DNA from: Candidatus Brockarchaeota archaeon
GTDB taxonomy: Archaea; Thermoproteota; EX4484-205; JAAOZP01
NCBI GenBank assembly: GCA_017601395.1
Contig: JAFNIQ010000011.1
Coordinates: 1 to 41,751, forward strand
Direction: 5' to 3'
Length of the DNA: 41,751 nt
Shown one piece after another: positions 41,522-41,751 of the stretch. The translations under genes were made by a program, and so were the position numbers. The notes beneath the pieces were generated by a model that worked only from the letters and a program-made list of their open reading frames with translations, was not told the origin of the DNA and searched no databases. Each line of letters begins with the position of its first letter. Within the stretch, counting starts at the first letter, position 1.

Positions 41522-41751
41522 TACCTTCTCCATTAGACTTGAAAACATTAAATAGTGTTTTGCTGTTACAAACGGGTAGTTGAATACTTCACTGGTCTAG
41601 AATAGCTTATTAAGGATATCTTGGTAATGAAACGCTGAGGCCGTCGGCTGTTAAATCGAAACGATTATCTGAGAAGTTTGGTTCTGTTTTTAGATAAATA
41701 AAGGATGGTGAAATGAAGGTGTTTAGTCTAGAGTTTTGAACCCATGAGTTT
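41522..41751. other. Window end without a recognisable gene
   Basis: The last 230 bp are A/T-rich. Short open stretches such as ATGAAGGTGTTTAG end within a few codons, and no RNA motif is convincing. The next gene probably starts beyond the window. Confidence 0.4.

Noticed and set aside
41620-41690. C/D box small RNA near the window end
   Set aside because: GTAATGA and CTGA occur, but the spacing is only four nt and no second box pair fits.
1-41751. CRISPR array, rRNA or tRNA genes
   Set aside because: No regularly spaced repeats of 24-40 bp and no rRNA or tRNA signatures seen on either strand.

Overview
The window is archaeal chromosomal DNA, most likely from a thermophilic member of the Thermoproteota/TACK group. 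The support is archaeal-type genes (Trm5-like tRNA methyltransferase, GTPBP1-type GTPase, LacS-like GH1 glycosidase, stand-alone LigD-type phosphoesterase, MTH1187-family protein), TATA boxes lying 26-35 nt before many start codons (leaderless or very short-leader mRNAs), GGTGAT-type Shine-Dalgarno sites where leaders exist, and frequent TTG starts. A finer lineage cannot be fixed from this sequence alone. I saw no tRNA, rRNA or CRISPR array.

Layout. 1-1080: a 3'-truncated thioredoxin reductase and an MTH1187-family thiamine-binding protein. 1238-8498: a 7.2-kb segment bracketed by near-identical 56/58-bp direct repeats. It carries a leaderless three-gene unit: a coiled-coil membrane protein, a giant secreted/membrane protein of about 1580 residues with a possible nuclease-like C-terminus, and an ATGA-coupled 217-residue protein. 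Upstream of the unit is a 450-bp region packed with inverted repeats. The right repeat holds the apparent promoter of the next gene, an aminotransferase. This is the strongest candidate for an undescribed system. 8534-16130: aminotransferase, Roadblock-like protein, a three-gene ABC-2 exporter, an orphan formate-dehydrogenase-like molybdopterin enzyme and UspA. 16264-17358: an intact PadR-type repressor with a Cys/His-rich tail, next to the decayed ABC exporter it probably controlled.

17533-26591 is mostly carbohydrate and redox metabolism: GH130 phosphorylase, LigD-type phosphoesterase, GH1 glycosidase, a V4R sensor protein, aldo/keto reductase, MFS transporter, Gfo/Idh/MocA dehydrogenase and a GltD-like flavoprotein. 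26706-30230: CTP synthase and GTPBP1-like GTPase. 30236-34769: an ABC importer operon with two ATPases, a fused permease and a DUF47/PhoU-like protein, but no binding protein. 34904-37571: AEC transporter, Trm5-like methyltransferase and an unrecognised small protein. 37632-41338: a binding protein-permease-ATPase operon behind a TPP riboswitch, so it is very probably the thiamine importer. This fits with the thiamine-binding MTH1187 protein at the other end of the window.

Regulatory signals beyond ordinary promoters are unusually rich: two four-unit arrays of GTTYA at exact 10-bp spacing upstream of the Roadblock and V4R/aldo-keto reductase genes, twin GGTAA-N8-TTACC elements, a perfect 22-bp palindrome at the ATPase/DUF47 junction, and a PadR-type operator.
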